From contig NZ_JAGGML010000001.1 in NCBI RefSeq assembly GCF_017875275.1, positions 4,051,001 to 4,115,000 of the forward strand: a stretch of 64,000 nt of DNA, in the 5' to 3' direction. The notes under the pieces are model-generated. The model was not told where the DNA came from. It worked only from the letters and a program-made list of their open reading frames with translations, and made no database searches. Below are positions 61,931 to 64,000 of the stretch, piece after piece. The position numbers were made by a program, and so were the translations under genes. The stretch comes from Xanthobacter flavus. GTDB taxonomy: Bacteria; Pseudomonadota; Alphaproteobacteria; Rhizobiales; Xanthobacteraceae. Numbering within the stretch: position 1 is the first letter of the stretch; each line of letters starts with the position of its first letter.

Positions 61931-62713
61931 ATGTCTGAACGAAACGCACAAAGAAGCCGCACCCGTGCCTCCGCACGCGGCAGCCTTTCGGCGCCGGCCG
62001 TCCCCAAGGCCGGAATCTCCAAGGGGGGGTCGAGCGAATTCGCCTATCAGGTGATCCGCGCCGAGATCGTCTCACTGGCGCTTGCTCCCGGCTCGGACCT
62101 CGACGAGGCGGCGCTGGTGAGCCGCCTCGGCCTCTCGCGCACGCCGCTGCGGGAGGCGCTGGTGCAGATCCTGCCCAATCGCGGCACGCGCGTCGCGCCC
62201 ATGGGCTGGAACGACATTCGCGAGCATCTGGAGGCCTTCGACCTCTCCCAGCGCCTCGTCACCCGATGGGCTGCCCTGCGGCGGACCGAGGCGCAGATCG
62301 CCGCCATCGACGCCCAGCGGGAGGCGTTCGAGGCGGCGGCGGCGCAGCGGGATTCCGAGGCCATGCTGGAGATCAACTGGCGCTTCCATGCCGCTATCGC
62401 CGCCTGCTGCCGCAACAGCGTGGTCGAGCGCTTCTATCTCCAGCTGCTCACCACCAATTTGCGCATCTCGCGCCTTGCCATGACCTACGACTGCTTCGCG
62501 ACCGAGGAGGCGTACGACGCGCACATCGGCAACATCATCCGCGAGCACCGCGAGATGGTGGAGGCGATCCGCGCCCGCGATGCCGACCGGGCCGACGCGC
62601 TGGGCAGTTCCCACGCCGGGCTCGCGCGCAAGCGCGTGTCCGAATGCCTCACCCAGAGCATGCTGTCGGACATGGAATTGCCGCTCGGCGGCGCGCCCGA
62701 CAGCCTCGCCTGA
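61931..62713 (+). CDS. FadR-family GntR regulator with apparent deletion in the winged helix
   Basis: A 260-residue GntR protein. The HTH begins normally at about residues 35-75 (FAYQVIRAEIV, LDEAALVSRLGLSRTPLREAL) but after REAL only two residues (VQ) precede ILPNRGTRVAPM, where relatives have about ten (pattern REAL-xRLxxEGLVx-xxPNRG). About eight residues of the recognition-helix end and turn are absent. The FCD domain follows with its metal-type residues (FDLSQRLV, FHAAIAACC, EHREMV, SSH). ATG at 61931 is chosen; an ATG at 61901 is possible. It is divergent from the livH operon. It may bind DNA poorly or with altered specificity. Confidence 0.88.
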   Translation: MSERNAQRSRTRASARGSLSAPAVPKAGISKGGSSEFAYQVIRAEIVSLALAPGSDLDEAALVSRLGLSRTPLREALVQILPNRGTRVAPMGWNDIREHLEAFDLSQRLVTRWAALRRTEAQIAAIDAQREAFEAAAAQRDSEAMLEINWRFHAAIAACCRNSVVERFYLQLLTTNLRISRLAMTYDCFATEEAYDAHIGNIIREHREMVEAIRARDADRADALGSSHAGLARKRVSECLTQSMLSDMELPLGGAPDSLA

Positions 62714-62734
62714 ATTTCAGAAGGAGAAGCCCGC

Positions 62735-63070
62735 ATGTGCGAGGTCTGCGCGATCTTCGGCGCCGGCGAGCACTGGAGCGATTTCGCCCGGCAGCGCGAC
62801 GCGCGTTTCCCGTTCGAGGACATCCTGCACTACCGGGCGGAACGCCGGCGGCGCATCGCCATGCTGAATGCGCTGGTCGGCCCGCTCGGCCTCGTCTGCG
62901 AGGACTGGGACGGGGAGGCGCTGGCGCTCACCGACGCGCGCGGCCGCACCAAGATCGCGCCGACCCTCGGAGACGTCTGGCCCATCGCGGAAAGTCTCTC
63001 GGGTCGCGGCATCGACCCCTTGTCCGAGGATTTTATCGCGCCCGCGCGGGAGGCTCCGGCCCATGGATGA
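62735..63070 (+). CDS. Small protein of unknown function preceding a CobW GTPase gene
   Basis: A 111-residue protein. I do not recognise its family. It has an N-terminal CxxC (MCEVCAIFGAGEHW), a charged middle (YRAERRRRIAMLNAL), then a segment LVCEDWDGEALALTDARG. AGAAGGAG lies eight bases before the ATG, and the stop overlaps the CobW start by eight bases, so the two are made together. An N-terminal Cys/His-containing segment beside a metallochaperone gene suggests a metal- or target-binding partner, which is inference. Confidence 0.75.
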   Translation: MCEVCAIFGAGEHWSDFARQRDARFPFEDILHYRAERRRRIAMLNALVGPLGLVCEDWDGEALALTDARGRTKIAPTLGDVWPIAESLSGRGIDPLSEDFIAPAREAPAHG

Positions 63071-64000
63071 ACGCCTGCCCCTGATCGTCGTGACCGGCTT
63101 TCTCGGCTCGGGCAAGACGACCCTCATTCGCCGCTTCATCGAAACGTCGGAGGGCGGCGATTCCGGGCTCATGGTCAACGAGTTCGGCGAGGCGGGCGTC
63201 GATCATCGCCTGCTGGTGCATGCCAGCGAGGCGATGGAACTGATCGACGGCGGGTGCCTCTGCTGCGCCCGCCGCTCCGATGTCGCCAAGGCGATGCACG
63301 ATCTGGTGCGCATGGCGAAGGACAGTTCCCGGGCCGGCGGCGGCTTGCGCCGAGCCATCCTGGAAACGTCGGGCCTTGCCGACCCGGCTCCCGTCATCGC
63401 GACCCTCGCCCGTGACCCCTGGCTGAAGGCGCATGTGCGCCTCGCCTCCGTCGTGGCGGTGGTGGACGCGGTGGCGGGCCTGCGCAATCTTGAAAACCGG
63501 CCGGAGGCGCGCCGGCAGGTGGCCATCGCCGATACGGTGGTGATCACCAAGGGCGACATGCGCGCCGCCGAGCCGACGGCCCACCTCGCCGCGGCGGTGC
63601 GCGCCATCTCTCCCGACGCGCGCATCCTCGACATTCAGGACGAGACGTTCCGGCTGGGCGACGTGCTGGCCGGGCGAGAAAGCCTGCATGCCCCGCCGTC
63701 GCCATTCCTGGCCGATGCGCCGGAGCATGATTCCGAGGTCTCCTCCTTCACGCTCCCCATCGAGGGGGCGCTGGACTGGCCGGCCTTTACGCTCTGGCTG
63801 TCGGCGCTGCTCCACGCCCATGGCGACCGCATCCTGCGGGTGAAGGGGCTGCTGCGGACAACATCCTCTAACAGGCCGCTGGCCATCCACGGCGTGCAGC
63901 ATGTGATGCACCCGCCGACGCACCTCGGCGCGGACGACGGCGGGCCGTCCTTCCTCGTCTTCATCGCCCGCGGCATCCGCAAGGCGGAGATCGAGCGCAG
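63063..64000 (+). CDS. CobW/P47K-type GTPase metallochaperone (partial, C-terminus beyond right edge)
   Basis: The first 312 residues of a CobW-family G3E GTPase. The G1 loop is GFLGSGKTT at residues 12-20. The metal-binding CxCC motif is GCLCC at 64-68, followed by the switch/Walker B region ILETSGLADP and the guanine-recognition segment VVITKGDM (TKGD instead of NKxD). The CobW C-terminal domain has begun (LRVKGLLR). These GTPases deliver Zn, Co or Fe to client enzymes. The nearby metal-dependent cyclic amidohydrolase (57113) or others in the window could be clients. Confidence 0.92.
   Translation, partial: MDERLPLIVVTGFLGSGKTTLIRRFIETSEGGDSGLMVNEFGEAGVDHRLLVHASEAMELIDGGCLCCARRSDVAKAMHDLVRMAKDSSRAGGGLRRAILETSGLADPAPVIATLARDPWLKAHVRLASVVAVVDAVAGLRNLENRPEARRQVAIADTVVITKGDMRAAEPTAHLAAAVRAISPDARILDIQDETFRLGDVLAGRESLHAPPSPFLADAPEHDSEVSSFTLPIEGALDWPAFTLWLSALLHAHGDRILRVKGLLRTTSSNRPLAIHGVQHVMHPPTHLGADDGGPSFLVFIARGIRKAEIER

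Overview
The window is about 64 kb of GC-rich chromosome, densely packed with short intergenic gaps, frequent ATGA/GTGA stop-start overlaps, many GTG starts and one TTG start. Gene content (several Liv-type and NitT/TauT-type ABC importers, LysR/GntR/TetR/XRE regulators, CoA-dependent catabolic enzymes, opgD-opgH glucan genes, HyuA/HyuB) points to a metabolically versatile alphaproteobacterium of the Hyphomicrobiales, plausibly Xanthobacteraceae-like. The family placement is inference from style and content only. I recognised about 58 protein genes. I saw no rRNA, tRNA, CRISPR array, insertion sequence, integrase or phage gene.

Layout. 1-5736 (minus): an operon with AMP-forming acyl-CoA ligase, SCP2-type thiolase, enoyl-CoA hydratase, a DUF35 OB-fold/zinc-ribbon protein and LivH-LivM permeases running off the left edge. 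A divergent TetR gene and a LivK-like binding protein follow (5906-7808). 8109-17304 and on to 18835: a LysR gene heads a minus-strand operon (deaminase-like amidohydrolase plus amidase). Divergent to it is livK-livH-livMG(fused)-livF-cyclase-amidase. 19069-29792: an ADP-forming acyl-CoA synthetase, an enoyl-CoA hydratase and a NitT-type binding protein, then a LysR gene, the permease and ATPase of the same transporter type, a thiolase-like protein, a degenerate OB-fold protein and two adjacent acyl-CoA dehydrogenases. The two halves share a 27-bp promoter element with 23 identical positions.

29826-33448: opgH and a Tat-type opgD/G gene for periplasmic glucans. 33605-40296: AMP-forming ligase, enoyl-CoA hydratase, MFS transporter and orphan LivK-like protein, then a divergent FadR-type regulator and AcuI-type reductase. 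40375-46353: MarC, XRE-cupin regulator with a divergent omega-amino acid transaminase, a phospho-lyase-like PLP enzyme with an APH-fold kinase, and a TetR regulator. 46409-54873: a TIM-barrel isomerase coupled to HyuB and HyuA, divergent to a complete NMT1/SsuA-type ABC importer and a DMT permease. 54886-61831: ACMSD-like amidohydrolase, LivK, a dihydropyrimidinase-like cyclic amidohydrolase and LivF-G-M-H. 61931-64000: a GntR regulator with an apparent deletion in its DNA-binding domain, a small unknown protein and a CobW-type GTPase cut by the right edge.

How it works together. The window reads as a series of self-contained import-and-degrade modules. Each pairs a solute-binding protein or ABC importer with either amide/cyclic-amide hydrolases (nitrogen release) or a CoA ligase, dehydrogenase, hydratase and thiolase/aldolase set (carbon), and each has its own one-component regulator. 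The most unusual parts are the thiolase-like/OB-fold/dual dehydrogenase module with altered catalytic residues (26012-29792), the shared element tying the split transporter together, metal-ligand changes in two amidohydrolases, and the GntR with about eight residues missing from its winged helix.
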